A DNA stretch of 64,000 bases from Synaphobranchus kaupii (lineage: Eukaryota > Chordata > Actinopteri > Anguilliformes > Synaphobranchidae): contig CM056377.1 in assembly GCA_029718625.1 (NCBI GenBank), positions 103,738,585-103,802,584 of the forward strand. Direction: 5' to 3'. Position numbers and translations under genes: made by a program. Shown in pieces: positions 1-19,104 of this stretch. Each line of letters begins with the position of its first letter. The first letter of the stretch is position 1. Under the pieces are notes generated by a model. The model made no database searches. It had not been told where the DNA came from and saw only the letters and a list, made by a program, of their open reading frames with translations.

Positions 1-7097
<7,097 letters not shown>

Positions 7098-8017
7098 CAC
7101 ACTACTGGAAGTAGTCTTGTTTCATGAAAAACAGCACTAGCTACATATTTTTACTCTCTCAGTTTTACCCTTTCAAGCGAAACTATCTGGAAGAAACAGT
7201 CGGTCATGCAGTTTGTGCTATCAGGACATTTGTGGCTCTGTAAAGCGACACTTGTAATCCAACATTTTTAATGACAGATTTGTGACTTTTCTTTGACATG
7301 TATAAATCTATTTTCTCTTTTATGATTTAAAGGCCCACACACATCTGCATTCTCTTCCTGGTTTTAGTATCTGAAACACCCACAAAACGTTAGCAAAGAG
7401 CAGCGACGTAGCTTTTGTGAAAAGTCCCAAACCAAGCCCTCTGTCTGTATATATTGCGACTCTGATGCAAAAACATATGTCATATCACGTGGGAAATCGT
7501 TTTAACATGAACTCGCATTTAAACCCTAAAATATGCGTACTCTGACCAAAATTGCAATTTCTTTACTTGAACCAGTATGGAACATAATTGAAAAACTCCA
7601 GGATGATATGAAAAGCTCAGAAACACAACAACTATGCATGTGGGCCTAAAAAAGCACCTGGCCAAAATTTTTGTATGTCTGGTGCCAAATATGTCGAAGT
7701 ACCGATAAAACTCAATTTTCTCATCTGTGGTGTGCACAGTTGTTTGTGCTTTGGTTGAGTGAATGTGAATTAACAATTGTAACTAAGCTAACATTTTTAA
7801 TGCTAAGAGACTAGTTTTTTTTTTCTGAGGAAGACTAGTCTGTTGGCTCTTTTGAGTGTGTCTAAGCAACAGTGAATACACTAAACACTTTACTATGCCT
7901 GGAAATCATTCTTTTGTACTGGCTATGTTGGCTATGTTTTTCAGTTTCAGTTTGAGCATAGCAAACAGTTTTAGTCTGGACTATTGTTCTCTGTTATGGT
8001 GTAAACCACTGTGCACT

Positions 8018-8073
<56 letters not shown>

Positions 8074-9289
8074 TATGTTTCTTTCTCCATTTTGCTAAAA
8101 TATGACATGCTGAGAACTGTTTGTCAATGTACCTTCCACCTTGAAAATGAGTCTGAAGTATGGGTCCAAATGATAAAAAAAGCATAAAAAATAAGCGGGG
8201 TCTCCCAATTAGATGTCCAATTGATGAATTCCGACATTAACATGCACATTGCATATTGAGATAGTTTTCTATTTTAACAAACCACCTGCAGCCTTAAGTC
8301 AGTTTTTATGTTTCTTGTTTGTCTGATACAAGGGATGGGAACTATAAAATGCCTTGCGGACCACATTGTCACAGTTCTTACAATATTCTAAAATAATAAT
8401 AAATAAACGAAACAACAAAACCATTAACTGCATAGGGTCACACCGTATAATGCATACGCTTACTGAGGGGGACTGGGACAACTTACAACAACTTTTCACT
8501 GCTGGAATTGTGGTAATTGAAATGAATCCCCATAAAGCACAGAGCAATACTTGAGTACAAATGGAAAAACATTCTACATTTTTGTAATCTAGCCCTAAAT
8601 AGACATTTGTAATGTTTAAGGTTTCTTGTATATTTCTTTTCGTAGCTCATTTACTGTCTTCATTTTTAAGATCTCTCGCAGAATACATTATGCTGGTAAT
8701 TGTAACTTCAGTAAGTAACTTCAACCATTCCTGAGGGGAGACCGTTATCATGGGGCCTTATTCTAGGGAAATGAGAGAACACAGGAATCTATGAAGAGCA
8801 AAAAGTAGAATTTGTAGCTCAGAGGTAAAACTGAAGTAACCAAATGGGTGTCGGGGCAAATAATTACAAATAAGTGGCAGATCAGTACAGATCACAATAT
8901 AGATCACAAATAGAAATTAGGTTGTCAAATGAACGTGTTTCTCTCCGTACACTTGTTCACTTGTTAGTTAATACTTATTTTAATGGCACATTGACAATGT
9001 TGACATACATTGATATATTATCGACCAGCAAACAAACAAGTGAGATTCATTTGCACCTTTTCTTGTGATCTTGTTTGGTACTTCATCCAAAGTTTGGCTT
9101 TTGCATTTATTATTGTGGTCAATTGAATCAGTGATTTTTGTGGTGTGTATTTCCTGAAGGTAAATAATATAACCAGCATGTTGTACAGACTGATTATCTT
9201 GCACCCAAAATGTTAGTTCCTTGGGCTCCCCCTAGTGTCTGCTATGACTATGTTCTGTAGGAGCTGTGTTAAGTGCAATACATGAGAAA
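7098..9289 (+). other. dhcr24 3' UTR and intergenic sequence
   Basis: AT-rich sequence after the dhcr24 stop, with no coding potential I can support. AATAAA hexamers at 8398-8403 and 8402-8407 are possible polyadenylation signals, but the surrounding A/T runs make this weak. A (TA)n tract lies at 8022-8069. The 3' UTR boundary cannot be fixed from sequence alone. Confidence 0.5.
8022..8069. repeat. (AT)n microsatellite
   Basis: About 24 uninterrupted AT/TA units in the region downstream of dhcr24. It is self-complementary and so could form a cruciform. Confidence 0.98.
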
Positions 9290-9779
9290 GGCTGTGTCCG
9301 AATCAGAGCCCTGTTCCCTGTCCACTCAGACCCCTGTCTACTATGTGCCCTGTCCCCTCACATTGCAAGCAGTGTGCGAAAGCAATCCCGCAAAACTCTT
9401 TCCAAACTAGTGAGGAAGTAGTTTGTAATATCTTTTTTAAATTTTTTATTTTTATTGAGAATATAAATCAGTTAACATATGACAATTGTTGCAAAGTGTA
9501 GACTATTAATGAAGATAGAATTAACAAAAATCAAAAACGTCTTTTACGTTTTTACTTCCGAGTTACTTACTGAAATTGTCGGGTGAGTGCACAGTTCTGC
9601 AGATGAGTGTGCTCCTGAATTCCCTCAACAAAACCCTGGAAATAAGTGGTTCATCCTGGTATTTTAAGTACCCCCATTTGTGAGAAAAAGTCACCCACTC
9701 AAAAACTTTTTGATTTTTGATGAAGTGGACTCAAATATGCGTACTCAAAAGGGTATAGGGCTTTGATTCGGACACAGCC
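9290..9779. mobile_element. hAT-like non-autonomous element (490 bp)
   Basis: The left end GGCTGTGTCCGAATCAGAGC is mirrored at the right end, where the sequence closes with GCTTTGATTCGGACACAGCC. The 23-bp terminal repeats differ at one position. No transposase frame is present. The terminal motif is one I recognise from abundant fish MITEs; the superfamily assignment to hAT is tentative because I could not settle the target duplication. Confidence 0.8.
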
Positions 9780-10477
9780 AAAGTCATTAATGGCCTTAGT
9801 AGGGTGGCAAATGGTACACAGCTGAGCATGACATATGATGCAAGCACAGGGTGAAATAATGTGGGTAATAGTCATATGAGATTGTCTTCAAAAATATAGA
9901 CGAGTGAAATTCCAAATGTGTAAGAAAAAGTCAACGCTGAAGAAAAAGTTCTCATGAAGGCATCCCTGCATCATATGGAGTAATTTTCTTGTTATTTGTT
10001 AGGGTGGAATTTTACTGTGAAAATAAGGTGAGAGTAAAAGCACCTGTCATTCTTGTATGACTTTGGTTCTGCACAAATTAATAAATTTCAAGTAATAAAA
10101 ATGAGTGGGAACTTTTACTTCATTATGGTAATTATCTTTAAGTAAATCCTTTATTATACAGTATGGTTTATGAATTAGCTAAATGCATGCTTTCAATTTA
10201 GCCATCTTGGTCTTGGTTGATTACCGTAGCTTGATAAACCTCTATTGCTCCATACTCTTTGTTGATGCAATACTCTTCTGAGGCGCCAAGCTGATGAGCT
10301 CAGTGGGAGGATGTATCAAGGGGCAGTAATATCTTTGTCAACAGAGACCTCTTCCATTATCTCCATGAATTGGCACCCCATATGTCAACAGTATCAACAA
10401 ATCCCCTATCAATCGTTTGGGTTACGTGTGTCCCCCCTTTGCATTTCTAGCGTTCCATCAGACTGCACAAGTTATGC

Positions 10478-11012
10478 CAGTGTTTCTCAACCCTGGTCCC
10501 GGGGACCCACTGTATGCTATGCTGCATTTTGTTCCAATCATAGTAACAAGCTCTGTATTGTAACAAGCTTCTAATTGTTGTTAGACACTTATTGTTCTTA
10601 ATTAGACTTTGTACTCTATTGATAGCTATGCCCTTTAAAATAAATGTCTCATTCGCATCCCAGGTCTTTCAATTGGGTCAGGCCAACTTATGCTTTTACT
10701 ATGGCAATTAATTCCAACTGGAAGAGGTTCCACTTTTAATTGACTCAATTAGGCCTACAAAAGTGACAGGTGAAATCAGTTGGGTCCCCTTTGCTAAGAT
10801 TGATGTGAAACCACTGTGTGGAATAGAGTTCACTGACAGCAAATGGCAACAAGCCAAACCTGCATTCTGTCAAAATAAGTTTAACAACAGTTATGGGGGG
10901 ACCTATTTTTATACAGTCTATGTGTGGAACACATTTCAACAACCTTAATAAGATTAAGATTAAGAGATTGGCTTTTGACAAAAACCATCATCCCCAGGAC
11001 CAGGGTTGAGAA
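10478..11012. mobile_element. hAT-like non-autonomous element (~535 bp)
   Basis: The left end reads CAGTGTTTCTCAACCCTGGT and the right end closes with the complementary GGACCAGGGTTGAGAA. This 'CTCAACCCTGGTCC' terminus is typical of widespread fish hAT-derived elements. Flanking GTTATGC and GTTACGC look like a slightly diverged target duplication. The interior has no transposase. Confidence 0.72.
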
Positions 11013-11637
11013 GTTACGCAACGGGGTGATGTTTTATGGGATGTTGTTATTTGCCTGTAGAAGGCTGGCAACAGCGTGAGAGGCGCGGTGGAGTGTTTAC
11101 ATTCAAATCAATTTCAGACAGCGGACAAATGCATAACGTTAAATTATCGAGTTTTTCCCTCTAAACAACACGTAGGCTTGTTGGATTTGAGAATAAATCT
11201 AGAATAAATATTTCGGCCTATATTGCATGGAAAGAGAAGATTCTTATTACTCCAGTTAAAGAATCAATCTTTCAGGTAGTTTTTTTGTTTGTTTGTTTTT
11301 TAACTGTTTATGTGAACATAACGTAGGGCTAGTCTAACGTTAGCTAAGTTACAAAATAACTGACGTCAGTAACTTTATAACTTACGTTCCACAAATAACG
11401 TTACAATTTAAATTGCTGATACTTCAACGACCGGCGCAACTGTTTTCACTGTTGTGCTAAATGTATACACTGAGGTGGGTTATTTATGCTATTTGAGATC
11501 GATTGGAGTGTAAGGAAAGGACTAAGTTAGGTCTAACGTGTAGCTTACCCTTTTATGTTGCCTTGCAGCCGCGGTAAATGGCAGCGCCAATGCTGTGTTA
11601 GTGTGTGGGCCTGACTGGACAACTTCAGACATCTTAA

Positions 11638-12760
11638 ATGTATAACTTCGAGGACCCAGTACTCCTCAAGATGCTGCACCTCGCCCTACTTTCCATCTTC
11701 TGGGGCATGCAGATCTGGTACACCATTTTTTCTTGTAAGTTCCTGCAATCTTATTTTTCACACTGTAGCTAGCCTACCGTTAACGTCAAAAGTAACTTAA
11801 CGTATTTAACCCCGTTGACCAAATGTTAATTGTAGGCTACAGGCTACGTTATGTTAAATGTATTAACGTTATCTAGCTAAATCGACATTGAATGCTTCTA
11901 TTGAAAAGTGACAGTTTAAGAGTCTGGTTCAAGCATTTAGTATTAGTTTAAAAATGATAGAACAATTACCAGTTCATTGATTTGAATCCTTATTCTAGGC
12001 TAATAATAATTTATTTCTACATAGAAAAATTATTATTATATTGTTAATAATAAAAGTTATTTTATTCTATTCTATTCCATAGCCTTTGTGATGGGCCATG
12101 TCCTGAACAGACACACGCATGGATATATCCAGAGTCGACTATTGCCTTTCTACCACCGTATTGTCTCAGCCTGTGCCTTCCTCAGTCTTCTCCTATTTGA
12201 AGTGTGTCGTCCTGACAACCAGATGGGTGACAAGGAGACCTGTCAGGTACAGTCCTTTCACTTGTGGTGTCCACCACAACCATGGGTACCCGGTCTGGGC
12301 CCCTGCAGTCCAGAATGTGGTTTTCCTAGAGCTGAAGTTGGATTTTGGAAATATGCATGTTTGAGTGTGTGCATTTTGATTAAAATTCTATTGCAGCTTC
12401 TGGCGTAACTATGATACCTGCCTTGATTTGTATACTTCTGTCTTTTCTGTTTCACAGATCTTCATTTTATTTGCATGCGTGACGACGGCCACTTTTAATT
12501 CCTACTACTTTGGTGCGATGACGTGGGAAATCATGGCTGATATGCACCATATTGAACAATCCTGGGGCATGGGCAAGAACATATGGCTCTCAGCCAGCAG
12601 CGAGGCCTATGACAAGTTATCCCAATCGGATTCTGAGTACAAGAGGCTGAGACACCAGCTGTGGTTCTACCACTGGCTGTCCTCCCTCTGTAACTGCTGC
12701 TGCATCATCTGCAATGGCTGCAGCATGTTTTACCTGCTACAGAATCTCTGCACAACGTGA
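11638..12760 (+). CDS. tmem205: Transmembrane protein 205-like, four-helix membrane protein (3 exons)
   Basis: Exons 11638-11734, 12083-12246 and 12458-12760 join in phase to a 187-residue protein; human TMEM205 has 189. An in-frame TAA ends directly before the ATG, so the start is fixed. Hydrophobic segments at about residues 10-31, 59-75, 88-105 and 160-181 give the family's four-helix plan. Family landmarks are the WGMQIW motif in helix 1, RLLPFYHRI before helix 2, and the C-terminal FYHWLSSLCN. Helix 4 is unusually Cys-rich (CNCCCIICNGC, 165-175). Human TMEM205 is linked to vesicle trafficking and cisplatin resistance; the molecular activity is unclear. A TTGCAG acceptor at 11568 and a CAG/GTAG donor at 11275 suggest a noncoding first exon. 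AATAAA follows at 12917. The position between dhcr24 and pars2 is not what I recall for human TMEM205 (19p13), so it could be a lineage-specific paralogue. Confidence 0.9.
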
Positions 12761-14329
12761 CTTTAGATTTCCATTCATTCACGTTCCTATGATCTGTCAA
12801 TGAGAGTCCAACCATCATAACATAACATAAAAAATATATTGTTGATGCTGGACAAAGGCAAGAGAATATTCTTTGTTCTCTTTTCAGTTCTCACATTGTC
12901 TACATTGTGATATCAAAATAAACAAATTCAAATGACCAGCCTTGACTTTCTTATTAATAATGGTTAATACTACAAAGAATGTAAGGCTTTGGAAAATAAT
13001 TGGCTTGACATGGGATCTGTTGTTAATGCTATTTTAATTTTGTATGTAAAAAATACATTTTATAATTACCTTATTGAAACAGGTTGGCTTCATCTCATTT
13101 GTGGGCTTTTGCATATTTTGATACACTTTAGACTTTACTGGCAATTTGCAGACACAGCTCTGTTTTAGCTGCTCTATGGAAGTGAATTGAGCGTGACAAA
13201 TACCCTATTCTGGATTATAACCCCAGGGGAGCACAGAGCAACTAACAAATATATTTTGTCACCATTTGGATGCATATCATGGCCAGGTACCTACACAACC
13301 CAAGGTTTTAGTTCAGTTGTGCTTTAGGCATCTGAATCCAGTCAGCATATTTATAATTTATGTATTAACCTTTAGGCTAGGTTGACTGAGCATGCATGCT
13401 CTTTTACAGCAACACCCTGTTAACACCCTCTCCAATTAGCCTAAACCTGCATATCTAATATGAGGGTATAAAGTCACATACAACCGAGGGGCCCCCCAAA
13501 ATATACAGGTTAGGGGAGAAAGGATGTCCCAGCCAGTGATTTTTCCCTCCAAAAGTTTGAGAGTTTTTGTGAGCTACTATACTTAGTAGTTGTCTGGCTA
13601 TTTTAAATACTCCAATTTAGCCTTCCTCCAGAAAACAATGTTTCTCCTGGAATTCTATATCTAGTTCTGAACCATGGCTGCATAGTTTCTACTTCAGCTG
13701 TTTCAGATGATGCCTTAAGACAGTATTTCCATTTACTAAAACAATTTTAAAATTCAAAATAATATATCAGATTGCACACATTTTGAAATTCAAAATTATA
13801 TTTTACAGCTTTATATTTTACACATCATTTAAAATATATTGTGTCAGCTCAATGTCACATGTGTTAGAACTTCTGATGAAGATAATTATAGGACCTAATG
13901 ATGACACTGACTTATAATTGTCAGACTTGAACTCATTGCAATAATGACAGAAAGTTCAAGAATCGACTCTGTTCTTTTAAAACCATGGACCTGTTCGAAC
14001 GGTTTGTCCTTTGTTAGTTCCCGTTGTTTCCCTAAACTCCAAACAGTACAGAAAAGAAGAAGCTTTGTGACAGAGTGTGGGAGGTTGGGCGAATATCGGA
14101 TTTGGGTGGATTTTGCAGATGGGGGATGGTTTTTTGGAGGTCAGTAGGGCACTTTTTTGTTTTCTTTGAGACACAGGGTTAGAAAGTAGGATTTAGGAAT
14201 ACAATAGTGAGGTAGGACGATATATTATCTAGACGAGTTTTATTTGTTTTGTTTTTTCCCTTTCCCCCTTCTCTCCCCCTCTTCCCTCTTACCAACCCTC
14301 TCCCTTAATGAACTATAGAAGCAAGAAAC
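12761..14329. other. Intergenic, tmem205 3' UTR and unassigned sequence
   Basis: Starts with the tmem205 3' UTR and then AT-rich DNA with no gene I can support. The part from about 13,940, with pyrimidine-rich runs near 14,250-14,300, may be the 3' untranslated region of the non-LTR element whose tail lies at 14330-14411. Confidence 0.5.
12917..12922 (+). other. Polyadenylation signal of tmem205
   Basis: AATAAA 157 bp after the tmem205 stop codon, in a TG-rich 3' context. Confidence 0.7.
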
Positions 14330-14411
14330 CGTGATATTGCACACTCCGATACAGTAGGTGGCGGTATCCGTTGGAATTAAATCTGCATTAAACACAGAAG
14401 AAGAAGAAAAA
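14330..14411 (+). mobile_element. 3' end of a non-LTR retrotransposon or SINE with (GAA)n tail
   Basis: The motif CACTCCGATACAGTAGGTGG, then CGGTAT and an A-rich AAACACAGAAGAAGAAGAAA tail, is a very common 3' terminus of fish retroposons. Only the 3' end is secure; 5' extent is unknown. Confidence 0.65.
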
Positions 14412-15280
14412 ACTCACTTGTAAGAAACGGGAAGATGCGGTCCTTTGAACTGGGTATGGCTCACAGATATAGTTCTGTGGTCTGGCTATAACATTAAAGT
14501 AATTTAAATGAATGTGTTCTGGTTTAATCTTACAATAAATATACGTTGTCAGAGTTTTGTAAATATCTGCCCTTGCCACATAGGTCCGTGGTTTTGGTGA
14601 GTAACTTGTTTTAGTGTCAGATAGCTTAGCTTATCATGATATTGCGACCTAGCTACCTTGTTGCTAACGAACCCACAATATACTAACGAACTTATATTGC
14701 TATTCATTTCTGAAGGGAAAAATAACGAGCGGGACATTCCATTTTCAAGCCAGATAAGATGTGCATGTGCAGGCGTGCCGTGTGTTCCGATTTACCTTGA
14801 TAGCTAGCTTGGTGGCGCTTTTCTTTTACTAGAGAACTGCTCTTAGCATTAGCTAGCTTTACCGACCTTGACTCTGTTGTTAAACACCTTGTTAACACGG
14901 GTCTAACAAGGGTTCTTTTTTGGGTCATACCATGTAATTTCACACAAAATGTGCATTTCGACATCCCCCATCTCAGATTGTCCTGAAATGTAGTTAAATA
15001 CAGATACGTGTAACATTATTTTGTAGAAATATAATTTGATCTTCGAGAAATCAAGCTAATGAGGCACCCAAATTGAACATTTTATTTTGGTACAGTTCAC
15101 ATAATGTTCTGTAAATAAAGTACCCAATATCCTATTTGTAGAAAACCGCTTCCTGATAAGCCATGGGGAATCCAAATAAGTGGTCAAAATCCACCCATGG
15201 TGCCATTGCTTATTGGTTGGTGGTCCAATGATCTGATGATACTGTGCGATTTCTCCCCCCTGTAGTGTTAATGTGAACTT

Positions 15281-16893
15281 ATGATGGAAGCTGTACTGTG
15301 GCTATGCTGGCGAAAGCTGCTGCCCCATCAGCCAAGAGCTTTGACCCAGCGCACAAGATGCCTGTCTAGCTGTGCTGGCTCAGCCCTGAAAGCCAGCCCT
15401 GCCCGTTCCATAGGCACATCTCCCCTGCTGGTGTCTCGGCTCTTTCAGCCCTCCTCCTTGCGTGAGGGGCTTGAGCTGGGGATGGAGGGCCGGGCAGGGG
15501 AGATGCCCTGCAAGAGCCAGAGGCTAATGCTGCAGGCCGGACTCATCCACCCCTCCAATCCTGGCTGCTACTACTACCTCCCAGCCACGGTGCGTGCTAT
15601 GGAGAAGCTGGTGCGCCTCATTGACCAGGAGATGCAGGGCATCGGAGGGCAGAAGCTGGACATGCCCAGTCTGTGTGCTGCAGAACTGTGGAGGCGCAGC
15701 GGGCGCTGGGATCTCATGGGCAAGGAGCTGTTCCGGTTAAGGGACCGTCACGGAGCAGAGTACTGCCTGGGCCCCACTCACGAGGAGGCCATCACTGAGC
15801 TTCTGGCCTCACAGGGAACCCTGTCATACAGACAGCTCCCTCTTCTGCTCTACCAGGTATTGCACGCAAAAAGAGCCACATCATGTGAAAGGGCTTACAG
15901 TTCATTTATTTATTACAGTAATGTTTGTTTTTTAAGTACACTCAGTTGTCTTTCCCAGTGTGTTGACCGAGCAGTCTGTTTGTACGATGTTGACACACCC
16001 CGATATTGTAGGTGACGCGGAAATTTCGTGATGAGCCCAAGCCGAGATTCGGGCTGCTGCGAGGGCGGGAGTTCTACATGAAGGACATGTACTCCTTTGA
16101 CACCAGCGAAGAGGCCGCCCGTCTCACCTACCAGGCTGTGTGCCAGGCTTACATCAGCCTGTTTGCCCGGCTGGGGCTGCGCTGTGTCCAGGTGCAGGCC
16201 GACACAGGGAACATCGGGGGCAAACTGTCTCATGAGTTCCAGCTGCCGGCAGAGATTGGCGAGGACAGGTTGCTCATCTGTGGGAACTGCGCTTTCTCTG
16301 CCAACGTGGAAACCATTGAACCGGGGCGGACGGATTGTCCGCAGTGCCACAAGGGCACGCTGGCAGAGTCAAAAGGCATTGAGGTGGGGCACACTTTCTA
16401 CTTGGGAACCAAGTACTCCCATGTATTCAATGCGTCTTACTACAGTGCTCAGAACAAGCCTGTGCTTGCTGAGATGGGCTGCTTTGGCCTAGGGGTCACG
16501 CGCATCCTGGCGGCAGCCATCGAGGTGTTCTCCACCGAGGATGCCGTCCGCTGGCCGGGGCTGCTGGCGCCCTACCAGGTCTGCGTACTGCCCCCTAAGA
16601 GGGGCAGCAGGACCGAGGAGCTGGCCGGCCTAGCAGAAGAGCTGTGCCACAGTCTGGGGAAGTCCTTGCCCAGGCTGAAAGGGGAGGTGGTCCTGGACGA
16701 TCGGACGCAGCTGACTATAGGGAAGCGCTTTAAGGATGCCAGCCGGTTAGGGTATCCCTACGTGATTGTGGTCGGCCAGAGCGCTGCTGAGGAGCTGCCA
16801 CGGTTTGAGGTGTGCTGCCAGCAAAGTGGGGAGACGCTGTTCCTCAGCAGGGATGGGCTGATGGACCTTTTGAGTCAAGTGGAGACTGTCTGA
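15281..16893 (+). CDS. pars2: Prolyl-tRNA synthetase 2, mitochondrial (2 coding exons)
   Basis: PARS2 charges mitochondrial tRNA-Pro with proline using ATP. Exons 15281-15856 and 16012-16893 join in phase around a 155-bp intron to 485 residues (human 475). An in-frame TAA at 15269 fixes the start at tandem ATGs. The first ~60 residues are Arg/Ser/Leu-rich with few acids, as in a mitochondrial presequence. Class II landmarks are GPTHEEAIT (164-172), motif 2 RDEP..GLLRGREFYMKD (198-217) and motif 3 GCFGLGVTR (348-356). Paired Cys CGNC/CPQC lie at 282-304. The C-terminal anticodon-binding domain begins near PYQVCVLPPK and contains GEVVLDDRT. The end DLLSQVETV resembles the human terminus. The exons are much more GC-rich than their flanks. 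A pyrimidine tract ending CTGTAG at 15264 may be the acceptor of a noncoding first exon. AATAAA follows at 16917. Confidence 0.97.
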
Positions 16894-16916
16894 TCTGAAC
16901 TGTTTGACTCTTCCGA

Positions 16917-16922
16917 AATAAA
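16917..16922 (+). other. Polyadenylation signal of pars2
   Basis: AATAAA 24 bp after the pars2 stop; a second AATAAA lies near 16984. Either would give a very short 3' UTR. Confidence 0.7.
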
Positions 16923-17160
16923 AAGTTAATTATCAGGGCGTGACTGCTGGGCAATGATTGTTTGTCAGTGACATACTGTAAAAATAAAGTACTGTGACTT
17001 TGCAACCTTGTTTGAATGGCAGTTATTTTCATCAGTGTAAATGTAACTCTGTTCTTCAAATGACCTCAACAATGAATCCTGTGCAGTGATCATATTTCCT
17101 TCATGTCATGTCCACAGCTCAAGAATACAGTATTGGCACATATTGTGGCCCAGCCAGATA

Positions 17161-17688
17161 CACTGCCTGGCCAAAAAAAAAGTCGCCGTTGCACCCGTCG
17201 TGCATAGTGCCCACTGTACAAGCCTCTGGAGGCAGTGTTATGATCTGGGGTTGCTTCAATTGGTCAGGTGACTCAGGTCTATGCTCAGCAACATTATGCA
17301 GCAATAAAATGAAGTCAGCTGAGTACCTGAATATTGAATGACCAGGTTATCCCATCAATAGGCATATTCCAGGACGACAATGCCAAGATTCATCAAGCTC
17401 AAAATATGAAAGTGGTTCAGGGAGCATGAGGAATAATTTTCACACATGAGTCCTGACCTTAACCCCATTGAAAGTCTTTGGGATGTGCTGGAGAAGACTA
17501 CGGAGTGGTTTGACTCTCCCATCCTCAATACAAGACCTTGGCCAAAAATTTATGCAACTCTGGACGGAAATAAATGTGACGTTGAATAAGGTTGTCGAAA
17601 CAATGCCACGACGAATGCGAGCCGTAATCAAAGCTAAAGGCGGTCCAACGAAATATTAGAGTGCGACTTTTTTTTTGGCCGGGCAGTG
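17161..17688 (+). mobile_element. Internally deleted Tc1-like element, CACTGCCTGGCC family, copy A
   Basis: Terminal repeats CACTGCCTGGCCAAAAAA and its complement are flanked by TA (17159-17160, 17689-17690). The inside is a remnant of the C-terminal half of a Tc1 transposase on the plus strand. [14 protein letters not shown] is readable near 17231-17272, and further on a catalytic-domain relic followed by [15 protein letters not shown] coding. Frames are broken by indels and a stop, and the DNA-binding half is missing. It is the only one of four family copies here in plus orientation. Confidence 0.9.
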
Positions 17689-18775
17689 TAGCTATTGTGT
17701 TCATTCTGTCTTTGTTCCTTCTACCGAAGGTTCCAGTTTTCTATTGCAGTCTGAATATTTGAGCGTTACTCAGAGGGAACATCCATTGCTGCAGTTATTC
17801 TCCTTTTCCTTGTGCCACGACACAGATAAAAGTTTTGAACGTTTTGGCTTCAAAGGTAAAGAGAAGTTTCAATATTAAGAATAAGGAGCAGAGTATGATT
17901 AGTCTATAGAATCAATGGTCTAAGTCCCTCTATTATCCCTTTATTCTCCTACCTTCCACTATTGGGTTCTTGTTTCTTCTCTCAGCTCAGTTTTTGGGGA
18001 GGAAGTGTTTTCCCATTTATTCTATGTGGTCTGTGTCTAGGTTTGTTCCTTTTTGGTTGGTGACAAATTAAGTAATTTCTCAAACACGAGTCAATCCTGA
18101 GGACACAGTCAGGTCCTATGCATGTTGCTGTTGACAGTATCTCATTTTGTCATGTACATTTTTCTTAAAATAATAAAGTAATAATATAGTAATACAGAAT
18201 TAGTCAAATTCTATAATTTTTCATAAAAGTCTTAATGTACTTTTGTTTGGTCAGCAAAATATACTTACTGTATATGAATGTTGCTTACTAATATCCATTT
18301 ACAGTATGTAACACACCAAATCTGGTCCTTGTGGTAATGGAGTTTACTGGTTTGATCCATACCAAGAGCACACATCTTGGAACTTATAGTCTGAACAGGA
18401 CATGTTGGAAGGAGTGGTGGGAAGCACTCTTATTTCTAAATTTGAAGGATGAAAACCAACATAATTACCTTTTAAACGATACCCATAAAACTATGGGAGT
18501 ATAAAGGGAATAAATATATATTTAGTGCAGCCGCAATGCAGTAAACATTTAAGTGTTTAAATCAGTTATGGTTGTGAGAGATGGCGCCAGAACCGTGTTG
18601 AACTTGTCTAATAATTTCTGTCGGATGTATTTTACTGATGCACTACAGAAAGCATGCTTTCCGAAAAATGAATGCTTACCAAAGAGGGTAGGCGATCTTT
18701 GCGTTTATGTCTCATATAGAACCTCACAAAGACTTGGATTTTAATAGGTCACACCGTGGGAAAACCAGCAATTTC
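17689..18775. other. Intergenic sequence between pars2 and ttc4
   Basis: AT-rich DNA without recognisable genes, RNA genes or further repeats. A short frame at 18553-18744 has no family signature and no splice context. Confidence 0.5.
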
Positions 18776-18987
18776 ATTGGTCCTCATTTTAGAGGCGGTA
18801 CAATACAGCTACACTAGTCTTAAATCCCGCCTATTTATGGCAAGGCCAATCATAATACAGAATCGTTGCGCAAAAAAAGCCAATTGAATGGTTGATAGCA
18901 AGTGGTTCCTAAATGTAACAATCGGGCCTGGATTAGAACAGTTTTTACAGAAATTGTTTTTTGACAGTTCTGCTGTATCTAGCCAAT
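18776..18987 (+). promoter_or_regulatory. CCAAT-box cluster upstream of ttc4
   Basis: Four CCAAT pentamers in either orientation lie within 212 bp: ATTGG at 18776, CCAAT at 18846, 18880 and 18983. A GAGGCGG and an AATCCCGCC element lie between them. The last is about 120 bp before the ttc4 start. Clusters of CCAAT boxes are typical NF-Y promoters of housekeeping genes; function here is inferred from sequence only. Confidence 0.5.
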
Positions 18988-19104
18988 GCGTTCAGTTGAT
19001 TGATATAATATAAAAGGATATCTGTGATATTCGTGAAATTCTAAGCAACCGATACAGTCTTCAACTTAATCTATACGGTTGTTCCCTATCTTGGAAAGAA
19101 GTGG

